Origin: Streptomyces sp. SID8374
Lineage (GTDB): Bacteria; Actinomycetota; Actinomycetes; Streptomycetales; Streptomycetaceae
Length of the DNA: 64,000 nucleotides
Assembly (NCBI RefSeq): GCF_009865135.1
Contig: NZ_WWGH01000001.1
Span: 2,170,001 to 2,234,000, forward strand
Direction: 5' to 3'
Position numbers and translations under genes: made by a program. Positions within the stretch are counted from its first letter, which is position 1, and each line of letters begins with the position of its first letter. Positions 42,942-52,672 of the stretch are shown piece by piece. Under the pieces are notes generated by a model, which saw only the letters and a program-made list of their open reading frames with translations, did not search any database and was not told the origin of the DNA.

Positions 42942-44147
42942 ATGACGGGAACCACACCGGGCACCCCCCGGGTGCTGCGGGCCATGAACGACCGGGCCGC
43001 CCTCGATCTGCTGCTGGAGCACGGGCCCCTCTCCCGCACCCGGATCGGCAAGCTGACCGGCCTCTCCAAGCCCACCGCCTCCCAGCTCCTGGCCCGGCTG
43101 GAGGCGGCCGGGCTGGTCGTCGCCACCGGGACCAGCGAGGGGCGCCCCGGGCCCAACGCGCAGCTCTACACCGTGAACGCGCGCGCCGCCCATGTCGCCG
43201 GACTCGATGTGAACGAGCGGCGCATCATCGCCGCCGTCGCCGACGTGACCGGGGCGAGCGTCGGGCAGTTCGAGCTGGCCACGCCCGGCCGGCGCGCCGA
43301 CAGCGTGGTGCGGCAGGTCGCCGACGCGCTGGACGGGGCGGTGAAGGAGGCCGGGCTCACCCGCGCCGACATCCACCGGGTCGTCATCGGCACCCCGGGC
43401 GCCTTCGACCCGAGCACCGGGCGGCTGCGGTACGCCTCGCACCTGCCCGGCTGGCACTCCCCCACCCTCCTGGACGAGCTGGCGGCGTCCCTGCCGATGC
43501 CGGTGGAGTACGAGAACGACGTCAACCTGGTCGCCGTGGCCGAGCAGCGCCTCGGTGCGGCCCGCGGCCACGAGGACTTCGTGCTGCTGTGGAACGAGGA
43601 GGGCCTGGGCGCCGCCCTCGTCATCAACGGGCGCCTGCACCGCGGCTTCACCGGCGGCGCGGGCGAGGTCGGCTTCCTGCCGGTGCCCGGGACCCCCCTC
43701 GTACGCCAGGTCGTCAAGGCCAACAGCGGCGGCTTCCAGGAGCTGGCGGGCGCCCAGGCGGTGCCCCGGCTCGCCAAGGCGCTCGGCATCGACACCCCCC
43801 AGCAGCCGCACGCGCAGGCCGCCGCCACCCTGCTGGAGCGGGCGGCCGCCGCGTACGAGCAGGACGAGGCGCTGACCGAGCTGCTCGGCCAGTACGCCCA
43901 CCGGCTCGCCACCGGCCTCGCCTCCGTCACCGCCGTCCTGGACCCCGGGCTGATCGTGCTCTCCGGCGGTGCGGTCGCGGCCGGCGGCGAGATCCTGCGC
44001 TCCCTCATCCAGTCCGAGCTGGCCGAACTCGCCGCCTCCCGGCCCCGGCTGGTCCTCGGCGAGATCGATCGCACCCCGGTGCTGCGCGGCGCCCTGGAGA
44101 GGGCGCTCGCCGACACCCGCGACGAAGTGTTCGACACCTCGCGCTGA
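42942..44147 (+). CDS. csnR: ROK-family transcriptional repressor, CsnR-like
   Basis: A 401-residue ROK repressor. The N-terminal winged helix (RAALDLLLEHGPLSRTRIGK, LTGLSKPTASQLLARLEAAG) binds DNA and the ROK domain (VAGLDVNERRIIAAVADVTG, VIGTPGAFDP, NDVNLVAVAEQRLGAA, GFTGGAGEVGFLPV) binds sugar. The CxCGxxGC zinc motif of NagC/Mlc is missing. Directly upstream of an ABC importer, GH4 and kinase genes in the order known for csnR-csnEFGHK, where CsnR is released from DNA by chitosan-derived oligosaccharides. A palindrome sits between its promoter and its start. Name given by gene order and family, not by a sequence comparison. Confidence 0.82.
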   Translation: MTGTTPGTPRVLRAMNDRAALDLLLEHGPLSRTRIGKLTGLSKPTASQLLARLEAAGLVVATGTSEGRPGPNAQLYTVNARAAHVAGLDVNERRIIAAVADVTGASVGQFELATPGRRADSVVRQVADALDGAVKEAGLTRADIHRVVIGTPGAFDPSTGRLRYASHLPGWHSPTLLDELAASLPMPVEYENDVNLVAVAEQRLGAARGHEDFVLLWNEEGLGAALVINGRLHRGFTGGAGEVGFLPVPGTPLVRQVVKANSGGFQELAGAQAVPRLAKALGIDTPQQPHAQAAATLLERAAAAYEQDEALTELLGQYAHRLATGLASVTAVLDPGLIVLSGGAVAAGGEILRSLIQSELAELAASRPRLVLGEIDRTPVLRGALERALADTRDEVFDTSR

Positions 44148-44241
44148 GTCCGCCCCCTCCCCGTCCCTGGCCTCGCGCCGAACCCGTCTCCTCCCCCGTC
44201 CCTGTCGTCTGCTTCTCTTCCCCGCCCCTGGGAGCTTTGTC

Positions 44242-45573
44242 ATGCGCACAAGCCGTCTCGCCACCACCGCTGTCGCCGTCGCCGCGATATCGGTGCTCGC
44301 CACCGCGTGTACCGGCCAGTCCGAGGCCGGGGCCACCGACGACCCGAAGGCGAAGACCACGATCAACTTCTGGCACGGCTGGAGCTCGCCCGCCGAGGTC
44401 AAGGCCGTCCAGGAGAACATCGACCGGTTCGAGAAGGCCCACCCGAACATCACGGTGAAGGTCTCCGGCAACATCAACGACGACAAGCTCAACCAGGCGC
44501 TGCGCGCGGGCGGTTCGAACGGGCCGGACGTCGTCTCGTCCTTCACCACCGCCAACGTCGGCAAGTTCTGCTCGTCGGGCGCCTTCGCCGACCTCAAGCC
44601 GTTCATCGAGAAGTCGGACCTCGACCTGGAGAAGACGTTCCCGAAGGTCCTCCTCGACTACACCCAGTTCGAGGGCAAGCGGTGCGCCCTGCCGCTGCTC
44701 ACGGACGCCTACGGCCTCTACTACAACAAGGGCGCCTTCAAGAAGGCCGGGATCACCGCGCCGCCCAAGACCATGTCCGAACTGGCCAGCGTCGCCAAGA
44801 AGCTGACGGTCGAGAAGGGCGACACCTACCAGCAGCTCGGCTTCATGCCGAACTTCCACGGATACGAGACCGTCGCCGACCACTACATGTCCTCGTGGGA
44901 CCACAAGTACTTCGACGAGAACGGCAAGTCGAACATCGCCAAGGACCCGGCGTTCGCGGAGATGTTCACGTACCAGAAGAAGCTCGTGGAGGACCTCGGC
45001 GGCTACGCGAAGCTGGAGAAGTACCGCGGCACCTTCGGTGACGAGTGGGGCGCCAAACACCCCTTCCACACCGGCCAGGTGGCCATGCAGCTGGACGGCG
45101 AGTGGCGGCTCGGGATGGCCGAGGACGCCGGGGCCGGCTTCGAGATCGGGGTCGCGCCGATGCCCGTCGCCGACGACGAGGCGGACAGCTACGGCAAGGG
45201 CTTCCTCTCCGGCACCATCGTGGGCATCGCCCCGGCCAGCAAGAAGCAGAACGCCGCCTGGGAGCTGGTCAAATACATGACCAGCGACACGGAGGCGGTC
45301 GTCAACTTCGCCAACGGCATCCGCAACGTGCCCTCGACCTTCGAGGCGCTGAAGTCGCCCGGCCTGAAGTTCGACCCGCGCTTCAAGACGTTCCTGGACA
45401 TCGCCCAGCACCCGAAGTCCAGCACCCCGGACGGTGCCGTCAACGGCTCCACGTACCAGCAGACGATCCAGGACTTCGGCTACCAGTACGAGAAGGGCGC
45501 GGTGAAGGACCTCCAGGCCGGTCTGGAGAAGACCGCGCAGCAGATCGACACCGACATCGCCAAGGCCAAGTAG
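44242..45573 (+). CDS. csnE: Sugar ABC transporter solute-binding lipoprotein, CsnE-like
   Basis: A 443-residue type 1 extracellular solute-binding protein. It is a lipoprotein: the signal sequence ends in a VLATAC lipobox with Cys23 as lipid anchor. The mature part has TTINFWHGWSSPAEVKAVQE, NGPDVVSSFTTANVG, LLTDAYGLYYNKGAFKKAG and GQVAMQLDGEWRL, all typical of oligosaccharide binders. ATG 44242 follows GGGAG by 8 nt. It should capture chito/chitosan-oligosaccharides outside the membrane and hand them to the two permeases encoded next; ligand inferred from the operon. Confidence 0.88.
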   Translation: MRTSRLATTAVAVAAISVLATACTGQSEAGATDDPKAKTTINFWHGWSSPAEVKAVQENIDRFEKAHPNITVKVSGNINDDKLNQALRAGGSNGPDVVSSFTTANVGKFCSSGAFADLKPFIEKSDLDLEKTFPKVLLDYTQFEGKRCALPLLTDAYGLYYNKGAFKKAGITAPPKTMSELASVAKKLTVEKGDTYQQLGFMPNFHGYETVADHYMSSWDHKYFDENGKSNIAKDPAFAEMFTYQKKLVEDLGGYAKLEKYRGTFGDEWGAKHPFHTGQVAMQLDGEWRLGMAEDAGAGFEIGVAPMPVADDEADSYGKGFLSGTIVGIAPASKKQNAAWELVKYMTSDTEAVVNFANGIRNVPSTFEALKSPGLKFDPRFKTFLDIAQHPKSSTPDGAVNGSTYQQTIQDFGYQYEKGAVKDLQAGLEKTAQQIDTDIAKAK

Positions 45574-45580
45574 CCCGACG

Positions 45581-46522
45581 ATGACGACGCACACTCTCCG
45601 CTCCAAGCGCCGCAGATCGGCGTTGCGGAACGCGGCCTTCATGTCGCCGTGGCTGATCGGGTTCTCGGTCTTCTTCGCGTACCCGATGGTCTCGACGGTC
45701 TACTTCTCCTTCACGGAGTACGACGGGTTCGGGGCGCCGGCCTTCAACGGGCTGACGAACTGGACGTACGTCTTCCAGGACTACCCGATGTTCTGGCCGT
45801 CCCTGTGGAACACGCTCTGGCTGGTGGTCGTCATGGTCACCTGCCGGGTCGTCTTCGGGCTCGGGATCGGGCTGCTGATCACCAGGATCAAGACGGGGAC
45901 GGGCGTCTTCCGGACGCTCTTCTACCTGCCGTACCTGGCCCCGCCCGTCGCCGCGACGCTCGCCTTCGTCTTCCTGCTCAACCCCGGCACCGGGCCGGTC
46001 AACGCGATCCTGGGGGACCTGGGCCTTCCGACGCCCGGCTGGTTCAACGACGCTGCCTGGTCCAAACCGGCCCTCACCATGCTGGCGGTCTGGGGCATCG
46101 GGGACCTGATGGTCATCTTCATGGCCTCGCTGCTGGACGTGCCGACCGAGCAGTACGAGGCGGCCGAGCTGGACGGCGCCTCCGCCTGGCAGAAGTTCCG
46201 CTTCGTGACCCTGCCGAACATCGCGCCGATCGTGCTGTTCGCCGTGGTGACGGGCGTCATCCAGGCGATGCAGTACTACACCCAGCCGCTGGTGGCCGGA
46301 AAGGTCGCCTCCGGGGTCATCGGCGGCTCAGGCCAGTCCTTCGAACCCGGCTATCCCGACAAGTCGACACTCACGCTCCCCCAGCTCGTCTACAACCTCG
46401 GCTTCCAGCGCTTCGACTACGGCGCCGCCTGTGTCGTCGCCCTCATCCTGTTCGCCCTGGCCATGGCTTTCACCGCGCTGCTCATGCGGGGCCGCAACAA
46501 CCTGATCCAGGCCGGTGACTGA
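45581..46522 (+). CDS. csnF: Sugar ABC transporter permease 1, CsnF-like
   Basis: A 313-residue MalF/UgpA-type permease with six membrane helices, starting with SPWLIGFSVFFAYPMVSTVY and PSLWNTLWLVVVMVTCRVVF. The EAA loop that docks the ATPase is present as YEAAELDGASAWQKFRFVTLP. It starts 8 bp after the csnE stop and is followed 4 bp later by the second permease, so all are one transcript. It forms the channel with CsnG. Confidence 0.92.
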   Translation: MTTHTLRSKRRRSALRNAAFMSPWLIGFSVFFAYPMVSTVYFSFTEYDGFGAPAFNGLTNWTYVFQDYPMFWPSLWNTLWLVVVMVTCRVVFGLGIGLLITRIKTGTGVFRTLFYLPYLAPPVAATLAFVFLLNPGTGPVNAILGDLGLPTPGWFNDAAWSKPALTMLAVWGIGDLMVIFMASLLDVPTEQYEAAELDGASAWQKFRFVTLPNIAPIVLFAVVTGVIQAMQYYTQPLVAGKVASGVIGGSGQSFEPGYPDKSTLTLPQLVYNLGFQRFDYGAACVVALILFALAMAFTALLMRGRNNLIQAGD

Positions 46523-46525
46523 GCC

Positions 46526-47428
46526 ATGACCCACCTCCTCGACAAGCCCGCCCCCGCCGCCCCGGCGAAGGCCCCGCACACGCCCGCCGCGCGCACCGCA
46601 CGCCGTAAGGCGCTGCTGCACTGGATAGCCGTCCACTCGCTCGGGATCGCCGCCGCGCTCTTCTTCGTGCTGCCGTTCGTCTTCGTGGTGCTCACCTCGC
46701 TGATGAACGACCAGCAGGCGCTGACCCGCGACCTCACCCCCAACACCTGGGAGTGGGGCAACTACAGACAGGTCTTCGAGACGCCGGGCTTCCTTGTCTG
46801 GTGGCGCAACACCCTCTTGTACGCGGGACTCGGCACCGTACTCACCGTCGTGTCGTCGATCCCCGTGGCGTACGCGCTGGCGAAGTTCCGCTTCCGGGGC
46901 CGCAAGCTGTCCCTGATGCTCGTCATCTCGATGATGATGCTGCCGCCGCAGGTCGTCATCATCCCCATGTACCTGTTCTGGGCGAAGCAGATGGACCTCT
47001 CCGGCACCCTGTGGCCACTGATCATCCCGATGGCCTTCGGTGACGCGTTCTCCATCTTCCTGCTGCGGCAGTTTCTTCTGACCATCCCGAACGAGTACCT
47101 GGACGCGGCCAAGGTGGACGGCTGCGGTGAGTTCCGTACGCTGATCAAGGTCGTCCTGCCGATGGCCAGGCCCGGCATCGCGGCCATCGCGCTCTTCCAG
47201 TTCTTCGCCGCCTGGAACGACTACTTCGGACCACAGATCTACGCCTCCGAGAACCCGGCCGCCTGGACGCTCAGTTACGGCCTGGAATCCTTCAAGGGCG
47301 CACACCACACCGACTGGAACCTGACCATGGCCGCGACCGTTCTGGTCATGGCCCCCGTGATCGCCGTCTTCTTCTTCGCTCAGAAGGCATTCGTCGAGGG
47401 CGTCACACTCACCGGAGTAAAGGGCTGA
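46526..47428 (+). CDS. csnG: Sugar ABC transporter permease 2, CsnG-like
   Basis: A 300-residue MalG/UgpE-type permease. Six helices include LGIAAALFFVLPFVFVVLTS near the start and SLMLVISMMMLPPQVVIIPM in the middle; the EAA loop is YLDAAKVDGCGEFRTLIKVV. It starts 4 bp after csnF. No ATP-binding subunit follows; in Streptomyces the shared ATPase MsiK, encoded elsewhere, usually powers such importers (inference for this strain). Confidence 0.92.
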   Translation: MTHLLDKPAPAAPAKAPHTPAARTARRKALLHWIAVHSLGIAAALFFVLPFVFVVLTSLMNDQQALTRDLTPNTWEWGNYRQVFETPGFLVWWRNTLLYAGLGTVLTVVSSIPVAYALAKFRFRGRKLSLMLVISMMMLPPQVVIIPMYLFWAKQMDLSGTLWPLIIPMAFGDAFSIFLLRQFLLTIPNEYLDAAKVDGCGEFRTLIKVVLPMARPGIAAIALFQFFAAWNDYFGPQIYASENPAAWTLSYGLESFKGAHHTDWNLTMAATVLVMAPVIAVFFFAQKAFVEGVTLTGVKG

Positions 47429-47430
47429 CA

Positions 47431-48696
47431 ATGAAGCTCGCAGTAGTTGGTGGCGGGTCCACCTACACCCCTGAACTGATCGACGGCTTCGCCCGGTTGC
47501 GGGACACGCTGCCGGTCGAGGAGCTGGTGCTCGTCGACCCGGCGGCCGACCGGCTGGAGCTGGTCGGCGGCCTGGCGCGGCGGATCTTCGCCAAGCAGGA
47601 CCACGCCGGGAAGATCACCACGACCACCGACCTGGACGCGGGTGTGGCCGGCGCCGACGCCGTCCTCCTCCAGCTGCGCGTCGGCGGACAGGCCGCGCGC
47701 AACCAGGACGAGACCTGGCCGCTGGAGTGCGGCTGCATCGGCCAGGAGACCACCGGCGCGGGCGGTCTCGCCAAGGCGCTGCGGACCGTGCCGGTCGTCC
47801 TGGACATCGCCGAGCGGGTGCGCCGCACCAACCCGGACGCCTGGATCATCGACTTCACCAACCCGGTCGGCATCGTCACCCGGGCCCTGCTCCAGGCCGG
47901 GCACAAGGCGGTCGGCCTGTGCAACGTGGCGATCGGCTTCCAGCGCAAGTTCGCCCGGCTGCTGGAGGTGAACCCCTCCGAGGTCCACCTGGACCATGTG
48001 GGGCTCAACCACCTCACCTGGGAGCTGGGCGTGCGGCTGGGCGGCCCGGACGGCGAGAACGTGCTGCCGAAGCTGCTGGCCGAGCACGGCGACGCGATCG
48101 CCGACGACCTGCACATGGACCGGAAGCTCGTGGACCGGCTCGGCGTCGTCCCCTCGTACTACCTGCGCTACTTCTACGCCCATGACGAGGTCGTACGGGA
48201 GCTGGGGACCAAGCCGTCCCGGGCCGCCGAGGTCGCGGCGATGGAGAAGGAGCTGCTGGCGATGTACGGCGACCCGACGCTGGACGAGAAGCCCGAGCTG
48301 CTCGCCAAGCGCGGCGGCGCGTTCTACTCGGAGGCGGCCGTGGACCTCGCGGCCTCCCTGCTGGGCGGTGGCGGTTCGCCGGTCCAGGTGGTGAACACGT
48401 ACAACAGGGGGACGCTGCCGTTCCTCCCGGACGACGCGGTCATCGAGGTGCAGGCGCGGGTCGGCCACGACGGTGCGACCCCGCTGGCCGTCCCGGCGCT
48501 GGACCCGCTGTACGCCGGTCTCATCGCCAACGTGACGGCGTACGAGGACCTCGCCCTGGAGGCCGCGCTGCGCGGTGGCCGGGACCGGGTCTTCAAGGCG
48601 CTGCTCTCCCACCCGCTGATCGGCCAGTACGAATACGCCGAGCAGCTCACCGACCGGCTGATCGCGCACAACCGGGAGCACCTCGCGTGGGCGTGA
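47431..48696 (+). CDS. csnH: GH4 6-phospho-beta-glycosidase, CsnH-like
   Basis: A 421-residue NAD+- and Mn2+-dependent GH4 glycosidase. The Rossmann start KLAVVGGGSTYTPELIDGF binds NAD; the metal site is formed by the Cys and His of VGLCNVAIGF and LDHVGLNHLTW; DFTNPVGIVT lies between. GH4 enzymes cleave by oxidation-elimination at C3/C2 rather than by acid hydrolysis. In the csn operon it should split phosphorylated chitosan dimers made by the kinase encoded next. ATG 47431 starts 2 bp after csnG and overlaps csnK by 10 bp. Confidence 0.9.
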   Translation: MKLAVVGGGSTYTPELIDGFARLRDTLPVEELVLVDPAADRLELVGGLARRIFAKQDHAGKITTTTDLDAGVAGADAVLLQLRVGGQAARNQDETWPLECGCIGQETTGAGGLAKALRTVPVVLDIAERVRRTNPDAWIIDFTNPVGIVTRALLQAGHKAVGLCNVAIGFQRKFARLLEVNPSEVHLDHVGLNHLTWELGVRLGGPDGENVLPKLLAEHGDAIADDLHMDRKLVDRLGVVPSYYLRYFYAHDEVVRELGTKPSRAAEVAAMEKELLAMYGDPTLDEKPELLAKRGGAFYSEAAVDLAASLLGGGGSPVQVVNTYNRGTLPFLPDDAVIEVQARVGHDGATPLAVPALDPLYAGLIANVTAYEDLALEAALRGGRDRVFKALLSHPLIGQYEYAEQLTDRLIAHNREHLAWA

Positions 48697-49685
48697 ACGT
48701 CTCGGTCGTCGCCGTCGACGCGGGCAACAGCAAGACCGATGTGGCGTTGATCGGTGACGACGGCACCGTTCTCGCCACGGCCCGGGGCGGCGGGTTCCAG
48801 CCGCCGCTGGTGGGCGTGGACTCCGCGATCGACGTCCTGGGTTCGGTCCTGGAACGGGCGGTGGCCGCGCTGCCGGACCGGATGGGTGCTGAACCGCCTT
48901 CCGCGCCCTGCTCGTTCGGCCATATATCCGCCTGTCTCGCCAACGCCGACCTGCCGGTCGAGGAAGCCGAGCTGGCCCGGGCGCTGGAGGCCCGCGGCTG
49001 GGGCACGTCGGTGGAGGTGCGCAACGACACCTTCGCGATCCTGCGCGCGGGGGTGGACGAGCCCCGGGGCGTCGCGGTGGTCTGCGGGGCCGGGATCAAC
49101 TGCGTGGGCATGGTGCCGGACGGGCGGACCGCCCGCTTCCCCGCGATCGGCCGGATATCCGGTGACTGGGGCGGCGGTGCGGGGCTCGCGGAGGAGGCGC
49201 TGTGGTTCGCCGCCCGTGCCGAGGACGGGCGCGGTGAGCCGACCGAGCTGGCCCGTGCGCTGCCGGGCCACTTCGGCCTCGACTCCATGTACGCGCTGAT
49301 CGAGGCGCTGCACCGGGGCGCGGTCCCGCTGACCCGGCGGCACGAGCTGACGCCGGTGCTGTTCGCGACGGCGGCCGCCGGGGATCCGGTGGCCGCCGCG
49401 CTGGTGGAGCGGCTGGCCGAGGAAGTGGTGGCGATGGCGTCGGTGGCGCTCACCCGGCTCGGGCTGCTGGAGGAGGAGGCGCCGGTGCTGCTGGGCGGCA
49501 GCGTGCTGGCCGCGCGCCATCCGCAGCTGAACGACCGGATCGCCGAACTGCTGGCGGTACGCGCCCCGAAGGCGGCGGTGCGGGTGGTCTCCGAGCCGCC
49601 GGTGCTGGGGGCGGCGCTGCTGGGTCTGGATGTCACGCGGGCGGCGCCGGAGGTCCACCGGCGGCTGCGGGCGCAGTACGCCTGA
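48687..49685 (+). CDS. csnK: BadF/BadG-type sugar (glucosamine/GlcNAc) kinase, CsnK-like
   Basis: A 332-residue ASKHA-fold kinase of the BadF/BadG/BcrA/BcrD family, to which actinobacterial and animal N-acetylglucosamine kinases belong. Seen: the phosphate-1 loop VVAVDAGNSKTDVALIGDDG, the second phosphate loop VAVVCGAGINCVGM, ISGDWGGGAGLAEEAL, and the adenosine motif VLLGGSVLAARHP. It overlaps csnH by 10 bp and ends the operon. It probably phosphorylates imported glucosamine-type sugars before GH4 cleavage; substrate inferred from context. Confidence 0.86.
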   Translation: MGVNVSVVAVDAGNSKTDVALIGDDGTVLATARGGGFQPPLVGVDSAIDVLGSVLERAVAALPDRMGAEPPSAPCSFGHISACLANADLPVEEAELARALEARGWGTSVEVRNDTFAILRAGVDEPRGVAVVCGAGINCVGMVPDGRTARFPAIGRISGDWGGGAGLAEEALWFAARAEDGRGEPTELARALPGHFGLDSMYALIEALHRGAVPLTRRHELTPVLFATAAAGDPVAAALVERLAEEVVAMASVALTRLGLLEEEAPVLLGGSVLAARHPQLNDRIAELLAVRAPKAAVRVVSEPPVLGAALLGLDVTRAAPEVHRRLRAQYA

Positions 49686-49697
49686 TCTCCCGGACGG

Positions 49698-49760
49698 CCC
49701 GAACGAGGGAGGGGCGTCCCGTCGCGTTCGACGCGGTGGGGCGCCCCTCCCTCGTTCGGG
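49698..49760 (+). terminator. Terminator of the csn operon
   Basis: A perfect 19-bp stem (49698-49716 with 49742-49760) with a 25-nt loop lies 13 bp after the csnK stop. It is one of the strongest hairpins in the window. Confidence 0.9.
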
Positions 49761-50100
49761 GGAACGCGGAAGGGACCGGGGAACCGATCGGGCGCCCCAC
49801 ACGTGTACCTGATGGGGAGTCCGGAACGCGTGGGGATGGCTGGACGGTCGGGGAGGCTCGGGGCGGAACGGAGCGGTGCGAAGGGGCCGGCGACGATGCC
49901 GGTTCGCTTATGGGGATGTTTCGGGGCACCTTGCGCCGATCGCCTTGATCGGCCGCGTCCGCCCTGATCGAATGCGTTGACCGGTGCGGGATCCAGGCGT
50001 TCGTGATGTGCGTGCCCGTCCCCGCGGCCATACTTCTGGCCGGGCACCGGCCCCGATCGCCCGGGGCCCGGGGACCGTCAGTGACCGAGGGGGAGGTCGA
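49761..50100. other. Promoter region of the PknG operon, no gene
   Basis: About 340 bp between the csn terminator and the GlnX-like gene. Short open frames lack ribosome sites and codon bias. The region must carry the promoter of the seven-gene operon; I could not define its boxes. Confidence 0.5.
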
Positions 50101-51489
50101 GTGACACAGCTGCCGCAGGGCGGCCCGCAGACGCGGCGCGCGCCCGATCAGGCGCCCGCGCCCACCGGCCTGCCCGCACAACGGCGGAGCACCTGGGCCG
50201 TGCGGAGCCGTCGGCTGCGCGCCGTGGCGACGACCGAGCCCGGCCGCCTCCAGATCATCGGGGCCGTGCTGGCGCTGCTGGTTGTGGCGTTCGGGGCGGT
50301 GACCGCCCTGGAGATCTCGCACCGGGCCTCCGCCGCCGACGACGTGGTGGGACGCAGCCAGCCGCTCAGCGCGGACGCGGCGAACATCTACCGCTCGCTC
50401 GCCGACGCGGACACGATGGCGGCCAGCGGCTTCCTCGCGGGGGCGCAGGAGCCGAAGGCCGTCCAGGACCAGTACCGCAAGGACATCGAGGAAGCGGCCC
50501 GGCTGCTGGTGAAGGCGTCGGCGAACACCGACTCCTCGACCAGCTCCTGGCAGGAGATCACCACCCTCAACGAGCTGCTGCCCGTCTACACCGGTCTGAT
50601 CGAGCGGGCCCGCGCCAACAACCGGCAGGGGCTGCCGCTGGGCGGCGCCTATCTCCGGTACGCCAACCAGAAGATGAGCACGGAGCTGCTGCCGGCCGCC
50701 GAGCGGCTGTACGCGGCGGAGACGGGCCGACTCGACCGGGACGCCGCCGACGCCCGGCAGTGGCCCTTCCTCTCGCTGGCCGCCGGACTCGTCGTGCTGG
50801 GCGCGCTGGTGTGGACGCAGCGCCGCAACTACCGCCGCACCAACCGGGTGTTCAACCACGGACTGCTGGTGGCGACGGCCGCCGCGTCGGTGGTGCTGCT
50901 CTGGCTGGCGGTGGGGCACACGGTGGCCCGCACCGAGCTGCGGTCGGCGATGGCGCACGGCCAGGAGTCACTCGACGTGCTCAACAACGCGCGGATCAAC
51001 TCCCTGAAGGCGCGCGCCAACGAGAACCTCACCCTGGTGGCGCGCGGCGCCGTGCTGACCGCCGACGGTTCGGCCGACCAGTACGAGACGGACTACACCA
51101 CGGGCATGAAGGCCCTCCAGGCGCAGCTGAAGCAGGCCGAGCGGCTGGCGGACGACGAGAGCGGCAGCGCCCCGGTGGCCAAGGCCGCCAAGGGCGTCAC
51201 CGAGTGGCAGGAGCGCCACCGCAAGGCGCGCGCCACGGACGACCAGGGCGACTACGACGGCGCGCTGGAGCAGATCATCGGGGCGAAGGACTCCACGGGG
51301 CAGTCCTTCCAGCAGGTCGACACCGCGCTGCGGACGGCGCTCGCCCATGAGCAGGGCGAGTTCACCGCGGCCGCCGAGGACGGGCGAGGGGCCCTGCGGG
51401 GCCTGCCGATCGGAGCCGCCGCGCTGGCGGTGCTGGGAGCGGTCGCCGCGATCCTCGGGGTCAACCGCAGGCTCTCGGAGTACCGGTGA
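50101..51489 (+). CDS. GlnX-like membrane sensor protein
   Basis: A 462-residue membrane protein with four hydrophobic helices: IIGAVLALLVVAFGAVTALE (~res 55), FLSLAAGLVVLGALVW (~223), GLLVATAAASVVLLWLAVGH (~260) and GLPIGAAALAVLGAVAAIL near the end. Between them lie two helical extracytoplasmic regions of the four-helix, chemoreceptor-like type (SADAANIYRSLADADTMAAS, NARINSLKARANENLTLVAR). This and its place before a GlnH-like protein and PknG match GlnX of the mycobacterial glnX-glnH-pknG group, which passes amino-acid signals to PknG. GTG 50101 follows GGGGGAGG. No enzymatic domain. Confidence 0.8.
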   Translation: MTQLPQGGPQTRRAPDQAPAPTGLPAQRRSTWAVRSRRLRAVATTEPGRLQIIGAVLALLVVAFGAVTALEISHRASAADDVVGRSQPLSADAANIYRSLADADTMAASGFLAGAQEPKAVQDQYRKDIEEAARLLVKASANTDSSTSSWQEITTLNELLPVYTGLIERARANNRQGLPLGGAYLRYANQKMSTELLPAAERLYAAETGRLDRDAADARQWPFLSLAAGLVVLGALVWTQRRNYRRTNRVFNHGLLVATAAASVVLLWLAVGHTVARTELRSAMAHGQESLDVLNNARINSLKARANENLTLVARGAVLTADGSADQYETDYTTGMKALQAQLKQAERLADDESGSAPVAKAAKGVTEWQERHRKARATDDQGDYDGALEQIIGAKDSTGQSFQQVDTALRTALAHEQGEFTAAAEDGRGALRGLPIGAAALAVLGAVAAILGVNRRLSEYR

Positions 51490-51500
51490 GAGGGGCAGCG

Positions 51501-52550
51501 ATGACCAGGTCGAGAATGTGGGCGAGGCGCCGCCCCGCGCGCAGCACGCTGCGCGGCTGGGGCGGGGTGACGGCGATGGCGGTGGCGTGCGTGATCACCG
51601 CCGCGCTGACCCTGCTGCCGCTCTCCTGGCACAGCGGGCGGACCGCCGGAGCGGAGACATCGGGCACCGGCGTGACGACAACCGCGCCGGTGCGGGCCGA
51701 GGCGTGCACCGATCCGGAGGCGAGCCTGCCGCCCTCGTCGGCGGACGGGCCGGGCATCGCGAAGATCAAGGCGCGCGGGAAGCTGGTCGCCGGCGTCGAC
51801 CAGAACAGCTACCGCTGGGGCTACCGCAACCCGTACAGCGGTGAGCTGGAGGGGTTCGACATCGACCTCGTACGGGCGCTGGCCAAGGACATCCTGGGCG
51901 ACCCGAACGCGGTGATCTTCCGGGCCATCCCCACCAACCAGCGCATCGCCGCCCTGGAGCGGGACCGGGTCGACGTCATCGTGCGGACGATGACCATCAA
52001 CTGCAAGCGGCTGGAGCAGGTCTCCTTCTCCACCGCCTACTTCCGGACCGGGCAGCAGATCCTGGCCCCCAAGGACTCCCCCATCACGGGGTACGACGCT
52101 TCGCTGAAGGGCAAGCGGGTCTGCTCCGGCGAGGGCACCACCGCGTACGAGGCGCTGGAGAAGGAGTCGTACGGGGCGATATTCAAGGACGAGTTCGACG
52201 GCACCGAGCGGGACCGGGACCAGCTGACCGTCCCCAACCAGCTGGACTGCCTGGTCCGCCTTCAGCTCGGCGAGGTCGACGCCGTCCTCACGGACAACGC
52301 GCTGGGCGCCGGGCAGGCGGCGCAGGACCCGGCGGTGGCCCTCAAGGGGGCGGGGCCGTTCACCACCGAGTTCTACGGCGTCGCGGCGAAGAAGGGGGCC
52401 GACGATCTGGTGGCCCGGGTCAACAAGGTCCTGGTCGACTACCGGGCGGGCGGGAAGGACAGCGCCTGGATGGTGTCGTACCGCAAGTGGCTGGCGGCCG
52501 GGCTGCCCGGCATCACGGAGCCGCCCGCCCCGAAGTACCGCAGCGAGTGA
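51501..52550 (+). CDS. glnH: GlnH-like amino-acid-binding protein
   Basis: A ~349-residue periplasmic-binding-protein type 3 (SBP_bac_3). A membrane anchor or lipoprotein-like signal (GVTAMAVACVITAALTLLPL) precedes the binding domain: KIKARGKLVAGVDQNSYRWG, LEGFDIDLVRALAKDILGDP, IFRAIPTNQRIAALERDRVD, LKGKRVCSGEGTTAYEALEK and VDAVLTDNALGAGQA. In mycobacteria GlnH binds Asp, Glu or Asn and signals through GlnX to PknG. No permease or ATPase is nearby, which supports sensing, not import. ATG 51501 follows GAGAGGGG; GTG 51486, overlapping the previous stop, is the alternative start. Confidence 0.88.
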   Translation: MTRSRMWARRRPARSTLRGWGGVTAMAVACVITAALTLLPLSWHSGRTAGAETSGTGVTTTAPVRAEACTDPEASLPPSSADGPGIAKIKARGKLVAGVDQNSYRWGYRNPYSGELEGFDIDLVRALAKDILGDPNAVIFRAIPTNQRIAALERDRVDVIVRTMTINCKRLEQVSFSTAYFRTGQQILAPKDSPITGYDASLKGKRVCSGEGTTAYEALEKESYGAIFKDEFDGTERDRDQLTVPNQLDCLVRLQLGEVDAVLTDNALGAGQAAQDPAVALKGAGPFTTEFYGVAAKKGADDLVARVNKVLVDYRAGGKDSAWMVSYRKWLAAGLPGITEPPAPKYRSE

Positions 52551-52672
52551 ACCCGGCGCGCCGGGCCACGTACGTACCCGAGGGGACGTGTGCCGGAGTG
52601 GACGCGTCCGTACCGGAGCAACTGACCCCGTCCGGGCCCACCGGCCCGGCGGCGAGAGCGGAGAGGTGATCT

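Noticed and set aside
49736..49948. Short ORF after the csn terminator
   Set aside because: Starts within the hairpin, no ribosome site, no codon support.
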